Source of the DNA: Clostridia bacterium
Lineage (GTDB): Bacteria > Bacillota > Clostridia > Peptostreptococcales > Anaerovoracaceae
DNA length: 15,637 nucleotides
Direction of reading: 5' to 3'
NCBI GenBank assembly: GCA_024682015.1
Contig: JAIKZT010000104.1
Coordinates: 1-15,637 of the forward strand
The notes below the pieces were generated by a model that was not told the origin of the DNA, did no database searches, and saw only the letters and a program-made list of their open reading frames with translations. The first letter of the stretch is position 1. Each line of letters starts with the position of its first letter. The position numbers were made by a program, and so were the translations under genes. Below, one piece after another: positions 7,794 to 15,133 of this stretch.

Positions 7794-7826
7794 GCTGAGG
7801 AAAAACTGATTCGGTAACACGAATGC

Positions 7827-7867
7827 GCCTGCAGCGCAGGACCCGCAAGGGTCCTTGCGCTGCAGGC
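7827..7867 (+). repeat. Strong GNRA-capped hairpin downstream of the binding-protein gene
   Basis: The 18-base arm 7827-7844 pairs with 7849-7867 apart from one bulged T, with a GCAA tetraloop at 7845-7848. No T run follows, so it is not a standard terminator. It lies 33 bases after the binding-protein stop codon. In other importer operons such hairpins protect the 3' end of the binding-protein message or cause partial stop, giving more binding protein than permease; the same is inferred here. Confidence 0.8.
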
Positions 7868-7876
7868 ATAACTGTT

Positions 7877-7957
7877 TATCCGCAAGTTTCTTTTGGCGGT
7901 TTTCACAAAGAACGTGAGCGCTCTTCTGTGAGGGTCACCCAAAGAGATTTGCGGATA
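7877..7957 (+). ncRNA. 81-base structured intercistronic RNA element
   Basis: Bases 7877-7893 pair with 7941-7957 as an uninterrupted 17-bp RNA stem that includes two G-U pairs (7886/7948 and 7888/7946). Inside, TCACA (7903-7907) pairs with TGTGA (7927-7931), continued by GAA (7910-7912) with TTC (7924-7926). It ends about 30 bases before the permease ribosome binding site. I do not recognise a known riboswitch class. It might be a processing or stability element, or a leader controlling permease translation. Confidence 0.55.
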
Positions 7958-7998
7958 CACAGCGAAACGTGTATTAATCTGCAGAACGGAGGAGAACC

Positions 7999-8985
7999 GT
8001 GAAAAAGTACATCTTGAAGAGAGTATTGCTATCCATCGTCATACTCTTCTTCGTAACACTCATCATCTACACGCTCATGCGCTGTCTGCCCACTTCGTAC
8101 ATCGAAGCCATCGCGCGGCAGAAGTCCATGCAGCCCGGCTCCAAGAGCTTCGAAGAATGGATGGAGCAGCTGTCGGCCATGTATAACCTGGATACCGGCA
8201 TCCTGACTGGATTCTTCCGCTGGTGGGGTCAAATGCTCCGGGGCAATTTCGGAGACAGCTGGGTCTACACCATTCCCGTTACGGAACAGTTCAACAAGAC
8301 CATCTGGCTGAGCTTTGTGATGAATGTCATCACCATGTTCTTCGAGATCATCATCGCCGTGCCCCTCGGCATCATCGCAGCCACGAAACAGTACAGCAAG
8401 ACGGACTATACGATCAGCGTTCTGGCGCTGGCGGGCATTTCGCTGCCGACGTTCTTCTTTGCGTCCCTGCTGAAACTGGTGTTCTCGGTCCATCTGAAAT
8501 GGTTCGACCTGTTCGGCCTCGTGGGGCGCAACTACGAACAGCTGGATGCCTTCCATCAGTTCCTGGATAAGGCGAACCACCTTGTGCTGCCGTGCATCAC
8601 GATCATCGTCATCAGCATCGGCGGCCTCATGCGTTACACCAGAACGAACATGCTGGAAGTGCTCAATTCCGACTACATCCGCACGGCCAGGGCCAAGGGC
8701 CTTTCGGAGCGCAAGGTCATCTATCACCACGCGTTCCGCAACACGCTCATTCCGCTGGTCACGATCATCGGCGGCATGCTGCCGGGCCTGTTCTCCGGCG
8801 CGCTCATCACCGAGACGCTGTACGCGCTGCCCGGCATCGGCTACGCGGCCTACCACTCCATGGTGGGCGGAGACATCCCGTTCTCCATGTTCTACTTAAC
8901 GTTTTTAGCCATTTTGACCCTCATGGGCAACCTGATCGCGGACATCCTGTACGCGGTGGTCGACCCGAGAGTGCGCATCGCTTAG
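7999..8985 (+). CDS. Peptide-type ABC importer permease 1 (DppB/OppB-like)
   Basis: A 328-residue inner-membrane permease of usual family length. The N-terminal helix (about 7-27) starts directly after MKKYILKR, followed by an external loop to about 105 with the LRGNFGDSW segment typical of DppB. Five further helices follow. The cytoplasmic EAA loop that contacts the ATPases is seen as DYIRTARAKGLSERKVIYHH (about 225-244). The start codon is GTG at 7999, set by GGAGGAG at 7988-7994 and by the match with the family N-terminus. It is preceded by a 205-base gap with two RNA structures, and followed 15 bases later by the second permease. Together they form the membrane channel of the importer. 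Confidence 0.93.
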   Translation: MKKYILKRVLLSIVILFFVTLIIYTLMRCLPTSYIEAIARQKSMQPGSKSFEEWMEQLSAMYNLDTGILTGFFRWWGQMLRGNFGDSWVYTIPVTEQFNKTIWLSFVMNVITMFFEIIIAVPLGIIAATKQYSKTDYTISVLALAGISLPTFFFASLLKLVFSVHLKWFDLFGLVGRNYEQLDAFHQFLDKANHLVLPCITIIVISIGGLMRYTRTNMLEVLNSDYIRTARAKGLSERKVIYHHAFRNTLIPLVTIIGGMLPGLFSGALITETLYALPGIGYAAYHSMVGGDIPFSMFYLTFLAILTLMGNLIADILYAVVDPRVRIA

Positions 8986-9000
8986 GAAAGGAGGTCCCCC

Positions 9001-10569
9001 ATGTCTGAAGAGATCAGAAAAGACGGTCAGGAAGTCCCTGAAACCGAAGAGAACAAGGAACCTCAGTATTCCTTAAACGACGACAGGCGCGTGAAGGTCC
9101 TGTCCCCGGGCGCCATGGTCGCGAAGCGTTTCTTCCGCAACCGCATCGCCATGGTCGGCCTGGTCATCCTCATCTTCATGTTCGCCTTCTCCTTTATCGG
9201 CGGCATCATTTCCCCGTACGAGGAAGACCAGCTCTTCTACCGCACGGACTACCTAAAGAAGGAATATTGCTCCGCCATCGAAAACAAGGAGTTCCGCTAC
9301 CTGCAGGCGCCCGGCCAGGATTTCTCGTCCATCATCCAGGCGCAGATGGTGCTCGCCCTGCAGAAGAAGGCGGAGACCTTCTCGTACAAGGGTATCGATT
9401 ATAAGGTCGAACAAGCGGGCGAAGATTTTTACATCGCCCATCTCGCCGACGGCACCGAGATCGGTCTCGCGTTCAAGGACGTGTTCTCCGCCAGTGAAGA
9501 GGGCGTCAAGATGTCCTACGACTTCACGCGCGAAGCGTTGCGCGCCGCGACGAACGGCCAGTCCCGCTTCTCCGCGGAAGGGCAGAATTACAGCCTTGAC
9601 GATTCCGGCATCATCTCGCAGGGCGACAAGGAGATCGGTTACGTCTCCCGCTACGTCGTACAGCCCCTCATGGGCGACGTCTTCCTCACCCGCGATTTCA
9701 AGGAACAGCTCCTCGAAGCGCTCGAGAGCGACACGGAAGAGTTCCTGTTCACGGACGCGGACGGCGTGCAGTCCGACTACACCATCGAATTCAACGCGGC
9801 CGCCGGCAAGTACACGGTCAAGCAGGCCCGCGAGAGCCGCGTGTACGACACCTATGCCGCTCCGAGCTCCAAGCACTGGCTGGGCACGGACCGCAACGGC
9901 ATGGACATGCTCACCCGTCTGATGTACGGCGGCAGAGTTTCGCTGATCATCGGCTTCATCGTCGAGCTCATCGCGAACTTCATCGGCGTCATCCTCGGCG
10001 GCGTCTCCGGTTACTTCGGCGGTTGGGTCGACATGCTGATCATGCGTATCGTGGACATCTTCTATTGCATCCCGTCCATGCCCATCATCATCATCCTGGG
10101 CGCGGCCATGGATGCCCAGCTCGTTGACCCGAAGATCCGCATGGTCTACCTGATGCTCATCCTCGGCTTCCTCAGCTGGCCGGGCGTTGCCCGCATGATC
10201 CGCGGCCAGATCCTGTCCCTGCGCGAGCAGGAGTTCATGATGGCTACGGAGGCCACGGGCATCTCCGTCAACAGAAGGATCTTCAAGCACCTGGTGCCCA
10301 ACGTCATCCCTCTGCTCATCGTTTCCGCCTCCATGGGCATCGGTTCCACGATCATCATGGAAGCCACGCTGTCCTTCCTGGGCCTGGGCGTCAAGTTCCC
10401 GTTCGCTTCCTGGGGCAACATCATCAACGACGTAAACGATACCTTCGTTCTCACGAACTACTGGTTCATCTGGATCCCTGCGGGCATCCTGCTGCTGGGC
10501 ACCGTTCTCGCCTTCAACCTGGTGGGCGACGGTCTGCGCGATGCGTTTGACCCGCGCATGAAGCGTTAG
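9001..10569 (+). CDS. Peptide-type ABC importer permease 2 (DppC/OppC-like) with large external insert
   Basis: A 522-residue permease; DppC/OppC proteins are normally about 300 residues. Residues 1-48 form a charged cytoplasmic tail, and helix 1 spans about 50-71. Then comes PYEEDQ, as in the family, but about 200 extra residues (about 83-285) are inserted before the conserved HWLGTDRNGMDMLTRLMYGG (292-311). By topology the insert should be outside the membrane. It contains two similar blocks: FSYKGIDYKVEQAGEDFYIA and on to EIG (about 127-155), and FSAEGQNYSLDDSG on to EIG (about 190-213). The remainder holds the permease helices and the EAA loop EFMMATEATGISVNRRIFKH (411-430). The start has AAGGAGG in the 15-base gap. 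The insert may dock the enlarged binding protein or the cell wall (inference). Confidence 0.92.
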   Translation: MSEEIRKDGQEVPETEENKEPQYSLNDDRRVKVLSPGAMVAKRFFRNRIAMVGLVILIFMFAFSFIGGIISPYEEDQLFYRTDYLKKEYCSAIENKEFRYLQAPGQDFSSIIQAQMVLALQKKAETFSYKGIDYKVEQAGEDFYIAHLADGTEIGLAFKDVFSASEEGVKMSYDFTREALRAATNGQSRFSAEGQNYSLDDSGIISQGDKEIGYVSRYVVQPLMGDVFLTRDFKEQLLEALESDTEEFLFTDADGVQSDYTIEFNAAAGKYTVKQARESRVYDTYAAPSSKHWLGTDRNGMDMLTRLMYGGRVSLIIGFIVELIANFIGVILGGVSGYFGGWVDMLIMRIVDIFYCIPSMPIIIILGAAMDAQLVDPKIRMVYLMLILGFLSWPGVARMIRGQILSLREQEFMMATEATGISVNRRIFKHLVPNVIPLLIVSASMGIGSTIIMEATLSFLGLGVKFPFASWGNIINDVNDTFVLTNYWFIWIPAGILLLGTVLAFNLVGDGLRDAFDPRMKR

Positions 10570-10583
10570 GAAAGGAGACTGCA

Positions 10584-11738
10584 ATGGCTAAGAAAGAAGA
10601 CGGTTATCTTTCCGCGAAAGAGTCCAGACGGATCTCCAAAGAGAACAGAAGGATCACCAACGAATACGAAAAGAAGCGCAAGCGCAAGAACGTGCCCGAG
10701 TCGGAATACCTCACGACCATGCACGATCCGAACAACGCCGTGGAATTCGATAATCTTCACACCTATTTCTTCACGGACGTGGGCACGGTCAAGTCCGTGG
10801 ATGGCGTCACGTTCGACGTCCCCATCGGCAAGACGGTCGGCGTCGTCGGCGAGTCCGGCTGCGGCAAGTCCGTTACGAGCCTGTCCCTGATGCAGCTGCT
10901 GCAGCGGCCGCAGGGACAGACGGTGCAAGGCGAGATCCGCCTCAACCTGACCGAAGGCAAGGCGGTCGACGTTACCCGGGCGCCGGAAGAGTTCATGCAG
11001 ACCCTGCGGGGCAACTACATTTCGATGATCTTCCAGGAACCCATGACGGCCCTCAATCCTGTTTTCCGCATCGGCGCGCAGGTGGATGAGGTCATCGCGC
11101 TGCACGACGGCGAAGGTAAGAGCGATGCGGACATCAAGGCCCGCACGATCGAACTGCTCCAGATGGTCGGCATCGCGAACAGCGAAGGCGTCTACGCCAT
11201 GTTCCCGCACGAGCTGTCCGGCGGCATGCGCCAGCGCGTCATGATCGCCATGGCGCTCGCGTGCAACCCGCGCATCATCATCGCGGATGAGCCTACCACG
11301 GCTCTGGACGTCACGATCCAGGCGCAGATCCTGGACCTGCTGCGCAACCTGAAGGATAAGATCAATTCCTCCATCATGTTCATCACGCACGACCTGGGAG
11401 TCATCGCCGAGATGGCGGACTACGTCGTGGTCATGTACTCGGGACGCATCGTGGAGGCGGGCACCGCGGAAGAGGTCTTCCTGCATCCCTGCCACCCGTA
11501 CACGATCGGCCTGATGGCCAGCAAGCCCGTGGTGGGCAAGAAGGTCGAGAAGCTTTACTCGATCCCGGGCAAGGTGCCCAATCCCATCAACATGCCGGAT
11601 TACTGCTATTTCAAGGACCGCTGCGAAATGCAGCTGGACTGCTGCAAGGGCGAATATCCGCATTACGTCTACGTAAGCCCCACGCACCGCGTAGCCTGCT
11701 ATCGCTATTATGAGGATCAGAAGGGAGGAGAGCAGTAA
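10584..11738 (+). CDS. Peptide-type ABC importer ATPase 1 (DppD/OppD-like)
   Basis: A 384-residue cytoplasmic ATPase. The nucleotide-binding motifs are Walker A GESGCGKS (89-96), Q-loop Gln151 in FQEPMTALNP, signature LSGGM (211-215), Walker B IIIADE (231-236) and the switch His269. The C-terminal oligopeptide-transporter domain has the cysteines Cys341, 347, 353/354 and 372, which in related proteins bind an Fe-S cluster. Unusual is an N-terminal extension of about 50 residues rich in Lys, Arg and Glu (for example KKRKRK at 30-35), before the normal start of the domain at about VEFDNLHTYF (53-62). It is predicted to be helical and cytoplasmic, with unknown role. Ribosome binding site AGGAGA at about 10570-10576. 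The stop overlaps the start of the next ATPase gene by one base. Confidence 0.95.
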   Translation: MAKKEDGYLSAKESRRISKENRRITNEYEKKRKRKNVPESEYLTTMHDPNNAVEFDNLHTYFFTDVGTVKSVDGVTFDVPIGKTVGVVGESGCGKSVTSLSLMQLLQRPQGQTVQGEIRLNLTEGKAVDVTRAPEEFMQTLRGNYISMIFQEPMTALNPVFRIGAQVDEVIALHDGEGKSDADIKARTIELLQMVGIANSEGVYAMFPHELSGGMRQRVMIAMALACNPRIIIADEPTTALDVTIQAQILDLLRNLKDKINSSIMFITHDLGVIAEMADYVVVMYSGRIVEAGTAEEVFLHPCHPYTIGLMASKPVVGKKVEKLYSIPGKVPNPINMPDYCYFKDRCEMQLDCCKGEYPHYVYVSPTHRVACYRYYEDQKGGEQ

Positions 11739-12751
11739 TGAGCGAAGAGATCAAGAGCACATTCACTCCCGTCACTTACGACGATCAATACATCCTGATG
11801 GTCAACGGCCTGAAGAAGCATTTCCCCATCAAGGGCGGCATGTTCGGCAAGACCGTCGGCTGGGTGAAGGCGGTGGACGGCGTTACGTTCAACCTGAAGC
11901 GCGGCACCACCATGGGCCTCGTAGGCGAATCCGGCTGCGGCAAGACCACGGTCGGCCGCACCATTCTGAGGCTCACCGACTCCAAGACCGACGGGCAGGT
12001 GCTGTTCAACGGCCAGGAAGTCTACGACATTCCCAAGGATCAGCTGCGCTCCCTGCGTCCGAAGATGCAGATCATCTTCCAGGACCCGTTCTCCAGCCTT
12101 TCCCCGCGTCTGCCGGTCGGCGAGATCATCGGGGAAGCCGTGCGCGAGCACAACCTCGTGAGCGCGGCGGAATACGACGACTACATCGACATGATCATGG
12201 ACCAGTGCGGCCTGCAGCCCTTCCACAAGGACCGCTATCCCCACGAGTTCTCCGGCGGCCAGCGCCAGCGCATCTGCATCGCCAGAGCGCTTGCCCTGAA
12301 CCCCGAGTTCGTCGTCTGCGACGAGCCGGTCTCCGCGCTGGACGTGTCCATCCAGGCGCAGATCATCAACCTGCTGGAAGAACTGCAGAATCAGCATAAG
12401 CTTACGTATCTGTTCATCTCCCACGACCTGTCCGTCGTCGAGCATATCTCCGACGCGGTCGGCGTCATGTACCTGGGCAACTTGGTGGAGTACGGCACGA
12501 CGGAAGACATCTTCCGCAACCCCCTGCACCCCTACACCGAGGCGCTGTTCTCGGCCATTCCGGTGCCCGACCCGACGGTCAAGATGAACCGCATCGTGCT
12601 CGAAGGAAGCATTCCTTCTCCCGCGAACCCGCCCGCCGGCTGCAAGTTCCACACCCGTTGCGCGAAGTGCATGGAATGCTGCAAGACCGAGGTGCCGGTC
12701 CAGAAGGAGATGGAACCGGGCCACTTCGTAGCCTGCCACCTGTACGACTAG
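11738..12751 (+). CDS. Peptide-type ABC importer ATPase 2 (DppF/OppF-like)
   Basis: A 337-residue ATPase pairing with the previous one to power import. Motifs are Walker A GESGCGKT (63-70), Q-loop Gln115 in FQDPFSSLSP, signature FSGGQ (171-175), Walker B FVVCDE (191-196) and His229. The C-terminal domain is rich in Cys (302, 308, 311, 314, 315, 333), consistent with the Fe-S-binding C-terminus of this subfamily. The first 45 residues hold the family segment LKKHFPIKGGMFGKTVGWVK. The ATG forms TAATG with the stop codon of ATPase 1, so the two subunits are translationally coupled and made in equal amounts. Confidence 0.95.
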   Translation: MSEEIKSTFTPVTYDDQYILMVNGLKKHFPIKGGMFGKTVGWVKAVDGVTFNLKRGTTMGLVGESGCGKTTVGRTILRLTDSKTDGQVLFNGQEVYDIPKDQLRSLRPKMQIIFQDPFSSLSPRLPVGEIIGEAVREHNLVSAAEYDDYIDMIMDQCGLQPFHKDRYPHEFSGGQRQRICIARALALNPEFVVCDEPVSALDVSIQAQIINLLEELQNQHKLTYLFISHDLSVVEHISDAVGVMYLGNLVEYGTTEDIFRNPLHPYTEALFSAIPVPDPTVKMNRIVLEGSIPSPANPPAGCKFHTRCAKCMECCKTEVPVQKEMEPGHFVACHLYD

Positions 12752-12760
12752 GAATAGCAC

Positions 12761-13069
12761 ATGTACGAACCTCTGAACCGGGCTTCGGAAGAGCCGGACG
12801 AACTGAAGGAAGACCAGATCGACGACCTGGAGGAATCCATGGTCGTTGCGGACATGGAAGGGCTCGCGCCTCAGCGGCCGCTGCTCTTTCCCCGCTTCGA
12901 CAGTTTCTCCTCGCCTTCGGAAGAAGGGCGCAGGCCGGTCGACATCGACAGGGAAGGGCGCAGGGCGGCCATCTGGGGCGCGCTCAGCGCGGTTCTGCTG
13001 ATCTGGGCGCTGTATGCGGCCCTGTTCGGACTGTTCATCCTTGTTTTGGTGAAGTTCGTTCTGAAATAA
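12761..13069 (+). CDS. Small single-helix membrane protein of unknown function
   Basis: A 102-residue protein that I do not recognise. Residues 1-33 are strongly acidic (LKEDQIDDLEESMVVADMEG), 34-68 are Pro/Arg-rich and probably disordered, and about 70-99 form one long hydrophobic helix near the C-terminus ending in VKFVLK. With positive residues (EGRRAA) just before the helix, the tail is likely in the cytoplasm, so it may be tail-anchored. The start has AGGA at 12750-12753. The gene begins 9 bases after the second ATPase gene and just before the operon's terminator, so it is expressed with the importer. An accessory or assembly role for the importer is possible but not shown. Confidence 0.72.
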   Translation: MYEPLNRASEEPDELKEDQIDDLEESMVVADMEGLAPQRPLLFPRFDSFSSPSEEGRRPVDIDREGRRAAIWGALSAVLLIWALYAALFGLFILVLVKFVLK

Positions 13070-13081
13070 CGAGACATGTGA

Positions 13082-13109
13082 AAAGGCCCGCCTTTGCAGG
13101 CGGGTCTTT
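13082..13109. terminator. Bidirectional intrinsic terminator ending the importer operon
   Basis: AAAGGCCCGCC (13082-13092) pairs with GGCGGGTCTTT (13099-13109), including one G-U pair, with the 6-base loop TTTGCA. The T-rich right side serves the importer operon, and the AAAA at 13081-13084 gives the U run for the convergent nitrilase gene, which ends at 13161. Confidence 0.82.
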
Positions 13110-13160
13110 CTTATGGGATCAAAAGGTGATCTTCATGATCTCTCAAGCGCTTTTGCCGGA

Positions 13161-14198
13161 TCAGCCTTCGCAATCGTAATCCTCGCAGGGGTCAGCGCAG
13201 CCGGCGCAGTCGCCGTCGCAGTATTCGTCGAGCGCGTAGTCGTGCTCCGCGAACTCGATGAGATCGTCGATGTAGTCGTGCTCGTTGACCTGCAGCTGCA
13301 GCACGTCCGGGCGGGAATAGTGGCCGGTGGCGTCGAATTCCATGCGGCTGGCGGGAACCTGCTGCATGTCGAGGTCCGCGTAGATGATGGCGTCCTTGTC
13401 CCAGACGGGCTTGGTCAGGTAGTGGCCGTACGGGTCGATGACGGCGGAGCCGCCGTTGCAGGGCCGCTCGGGCAGGTTTTCATATTCGTGCGGGCAGTGG
13501 AAGGTCTTCGGATAGTCGTCGCGGTGGAAGTTCTGATTCACGTGGATGACGTAGCAGTGACCCTCGATGGCGATGTGCTTGATCGTGTCGTGCCATTCCG
13601 GATTGTTGTTCGTGTTGGGCGCGAGGTAGATCGTAACGCCTTTTTCATACAGCGCGACGCGGGCGAGGGGCATGTAGTTCTCCCAGCAGATGAGGGCGCC
13701 GATGTTGCCCCAGGGCGTATCGACCACGGGGAATTCGCCCTTGTTGCCGTCGCCCCAGCACAGGCGTTCCGCGCCGGTCGGCTTCAGCTTTCTGTGGCGC
13801 GCCAGCAGTTCGCCGTCGGGTCCGAAGATCAGGTTCGTGCAGTAGAGCGTCGCGTTCTCCTCGCAGCGCTCCGTGATGCCGATGGAAACGTATGCGCCCG
13901 CCTGAGCCGCCGCATCCGCCAGACGATCCGTATCTTCGGAGGGCACGAGGACGGAATTGTCGTAGTAGACCTTCCAGTCCAGGCGGCCGTACTTGTCGCG
14001 GTTGCCCACGGTAAAGCCGAACGTGAGGCCGAAGGGGTAGCAGGGGATGTAGCTCTCCGGGAAGACGATGAGCTCGGCGCCGTTGTTGCCGGCTTCAATG
14101 ATCTCCTTGCAGGCCTTTTCGATGGTGGCGTCCTTGTCGAACATGACCGGACCGGCTTGTACCAGGGCGATCCGGCAGGTATCCGCTAATTTTTTCAT
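13161..14198 (-). CDS. Nitrilase (branch 1, C-N hydrolase) with Cys-rich C-terminal tail
   Basis: A 345-residue cytoplasmic enzyme expected to convert nitriles to carboxylic acid and ammonia. The Glu-Lys-Cys triad is visible: Glu48 in FPESYIPCYPFG, Lys137 in HRKLKPT and Cys171 in GALICWENYMPLAR. The spacing and wording of these motifs fit true nitrilases rather than amidases or ureidopropionases of the superfamily. Residues 327-343 add a tail with Cys327, 331, 334, 338 and 343 in an acidic setting, absent from ordinary nitrilases as far as I know. Its first four cysteines have the same spacing as the N-terminus of the divergent Mrp protein. The ATG at 14198 is preceded by AAGGAGA (14210-14204). 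A good promoter lies upstream. The natural substrate is unknown; cyanide hydratase/dihydratase activity is a possible alternative. Confidence 0.9.
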   Translation of the reverse strand: MKKLADTCRIALVQAGPVMFDKDATIEKACKEIIEAGNNGAELIVFPESYIPCYPFGLTFGFTVGNRDKYGRLDWKVYYDNSVLVPSEDTDRLADAAAQAGAYVSIGITERCEENATLYCTNLIFGPDGELLARHRKLKPTGAERLCWGDGNKGEFPVVDTPWGNIGALICWENYMPLARVALYEKGVTIYLAPNTNNNPEWHDTIKHIAIEGHCYVIHVNQNFHRDDYPKTFHCPHEYENLPERPCNGGSAVIDPYGHYLTKPVWDKDAIIYADLDMQQVPASRMEFDATGHYSRPDVLQLQVNEHDYIDDLIEFAEHDYALDEYCDGDCAGCADPCEDYDCEG

Positions 14199-14225
14199 GC
14201 TGTTCTCCTTATCGCTGAAATGGTA

Positions 14226-14231
14226 TATAAT
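14226..14231 (+). promoter_or_regulatory. Weak candidate -10 for the mrp operon
   Basis: TATAAT (14226-14231) lies 69 bases before the mrp start, but the hexamer 17 bases upstream, TTCTCC (14203-14208), is a poor -35. Alternative AT-rich -10 boxes lie at 14234-14239 and 14244-14249, so the start site cannot be fixed. Confidence 0.3.
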
Positions 14232-14242
14232 ACTATAAAGAC

Positions 14243-14271
14243 ATTATAAACGGTTTCCCTCACCGGGTAAA
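14243..14271 (-). promoter_or_regulatory. Nitrilase promoter
   Basis: On the - strand TTTACC (14271-14266) and a perfect TATAAT (14248-14243) are spaced by 17 bases. Transcription would begin near 14236, leaving a leader of about 38 bases with AAGGAGA before the ATG at 14198. Confidence 0.65.
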
Positions 14272-14273
14272 CC
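14252..14273. promoter_or_regulatory. 22-base imperfect palindrome, candidate operator
   Basis: GGTTTCCC (14252-14259) faces GGGTAAACC (14265-14273): the outer five bases GGTTT/AAACC and the inner CC/GG are complementary, with one mismatch between them and a central CACC. It covers the -35 box of the nitrilase promoter and lies in the leader or promoter zone of mrp, so a bound regulator could control both. No regulator gene is nearby. Confidence 0.4.
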
Positions 14274-14299
14274 ATTCAAAACAAGGAGAATCAAAACAT

Positions 14300-15124
14300 A
14301 TGGCAGAAAATTGTAATCACGACTGCAGCGGCTGCGACAAGGACTGCGGCGAAAGAAAACCGACCGATTTCACGGAATACCTCAACCAGTATTCATCTGT
14401 AAAGAAGGTCATCGGCGTCGTTTCCGGCAAGGGCGGCGTAGGAAAGAGCCTCGTCACGTCCCTGCTGGCGGTCTCCGCGGCGCGCAAAGGCCTGAAGACG
14501 GCCATCCTGGATGCGGACATCACCGGGCCATCCATTCCCAAGGCCTTCGGCCTGAAGGACAAGGCGTACGCGGTGGATCAGGGCATCGTTCCCGTCAAGA
14601 CGGGCCTCGGCATCGACGTCATGTCGCTGAACCTGCTCATCGATAACGAAACGGATCCCGTCGTCTGGCGCGGCCCCATCATCGCCGGTACCGTCAAGCA
14701 GTTCTGGACGGATGTCATCTGGGAAGATGAGGACGTCATGTTCATCGACATGCCTCCCGGGACGGGCGACGTTACGCTGACGGTCTTCCAGAGCCTGCCC
14801 ATCGACGGGCTCGTCATCGTCACATCCCCGCAGGAACTCGTGGGCATGATCGTCGAGAAGGCCGTGAAAATGGCGGGTCTGATGAACGTGCCCGTGCTTG
14901 CGCTCGTGGAGAACATGAGTTACGTGCAGTGCCCGAACTGCGGCGAAAAGATCTATCCGTTCGGCGAAAGCCGCATGGCTGAGATGGCGGACAAGTACAA
15001 GATCCGCCTGGCGGCATCCCTGCCCATCGATCCGAAGCTGGCGGAAGGCTGCGACCGCGGCCGCATCGAAGACTTTGAAGGCGAGTGGCTCGACGGCATC
15101 GTCGAGGTCATCCGCAACCTGTAG
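14300..15124 (+). CDS. mrp: Mrp/NBP35-type Fe-S cluster carrier ATPase
   Basis: A 274-residue P-loop ATPase (ApbC/Nbp35 family) that carries [4Fe-4S] clusters to apo-proteins in the cytoplasm. The N-terminus has Cys5, 9, 12 and 16 (C-x3-C-x2-C-x3-C). The deviant Walker A is GKGGVGKS (43-50), the MRP-type segment DADITGPSIP is at 71-80, Walker B-like FIDMPPGTGD at 148-157, and the cluster-bridging pair CPNC is Cys211 and Cys214, as in the family. Ribosome binding site AAGGAG at 14283-14288. It is divergent from the nitrilase gene and followed directly by a YhbY gene, so it probably heads an operon with it. The organism's many Fe-S proteins, including the large oxidoreductase in this window, are plausible clients. 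Confidence 0.93.
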   Translation: MAENCNHDCSGCDKDCGERKPTDFTEYLNQYSSVKKVIGVVSGKGGVGKSLVTSLLAVSAARKGLKTAILDADITGPSIPKAFGLKDKAYAVDQGIVPVKTGLGIDVMSLNLLIDNETDPVVWRGPIIAGTVKQFWTDVIWEDEDVMFIDMPPGTGDVTLTVFQSLPIDGLVIVTSPQELVGMIVEKAVKMAGLMNVPVLALVENMSYVQCPNCGEKIYPFGESRMAEMADKYKIRLAASLPIDPKLAEGCDRGRIEDFEGEWLDGIVEVIRNL

Positions 15125-15133
15125 GTGGCTGCC

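Noticed and set aside
5382..7820. An 812-codon open frame on the - strand opposite the binding-protein gene
   Set aside because: Its Gly/Val/Asp-rich translation is the usual mirror of a codon-biased gene; there is no ribosome binding site or recognisable domain.
7949..7977. Possible internal promoter TTGCGG - 17 - TATTAA before the first permease
   Set aside because: The match is poor and the -35 part lies inside the 17-bp RNA stem, so the bases are better explained by RNA structure. Not fully excluded.
13113..14189. A 358-codon open frame on the + strand opposite the nitrilase gene
   Set aside because: It is the mirror of a gene with a clear catalytic triad and has no motif of its own.
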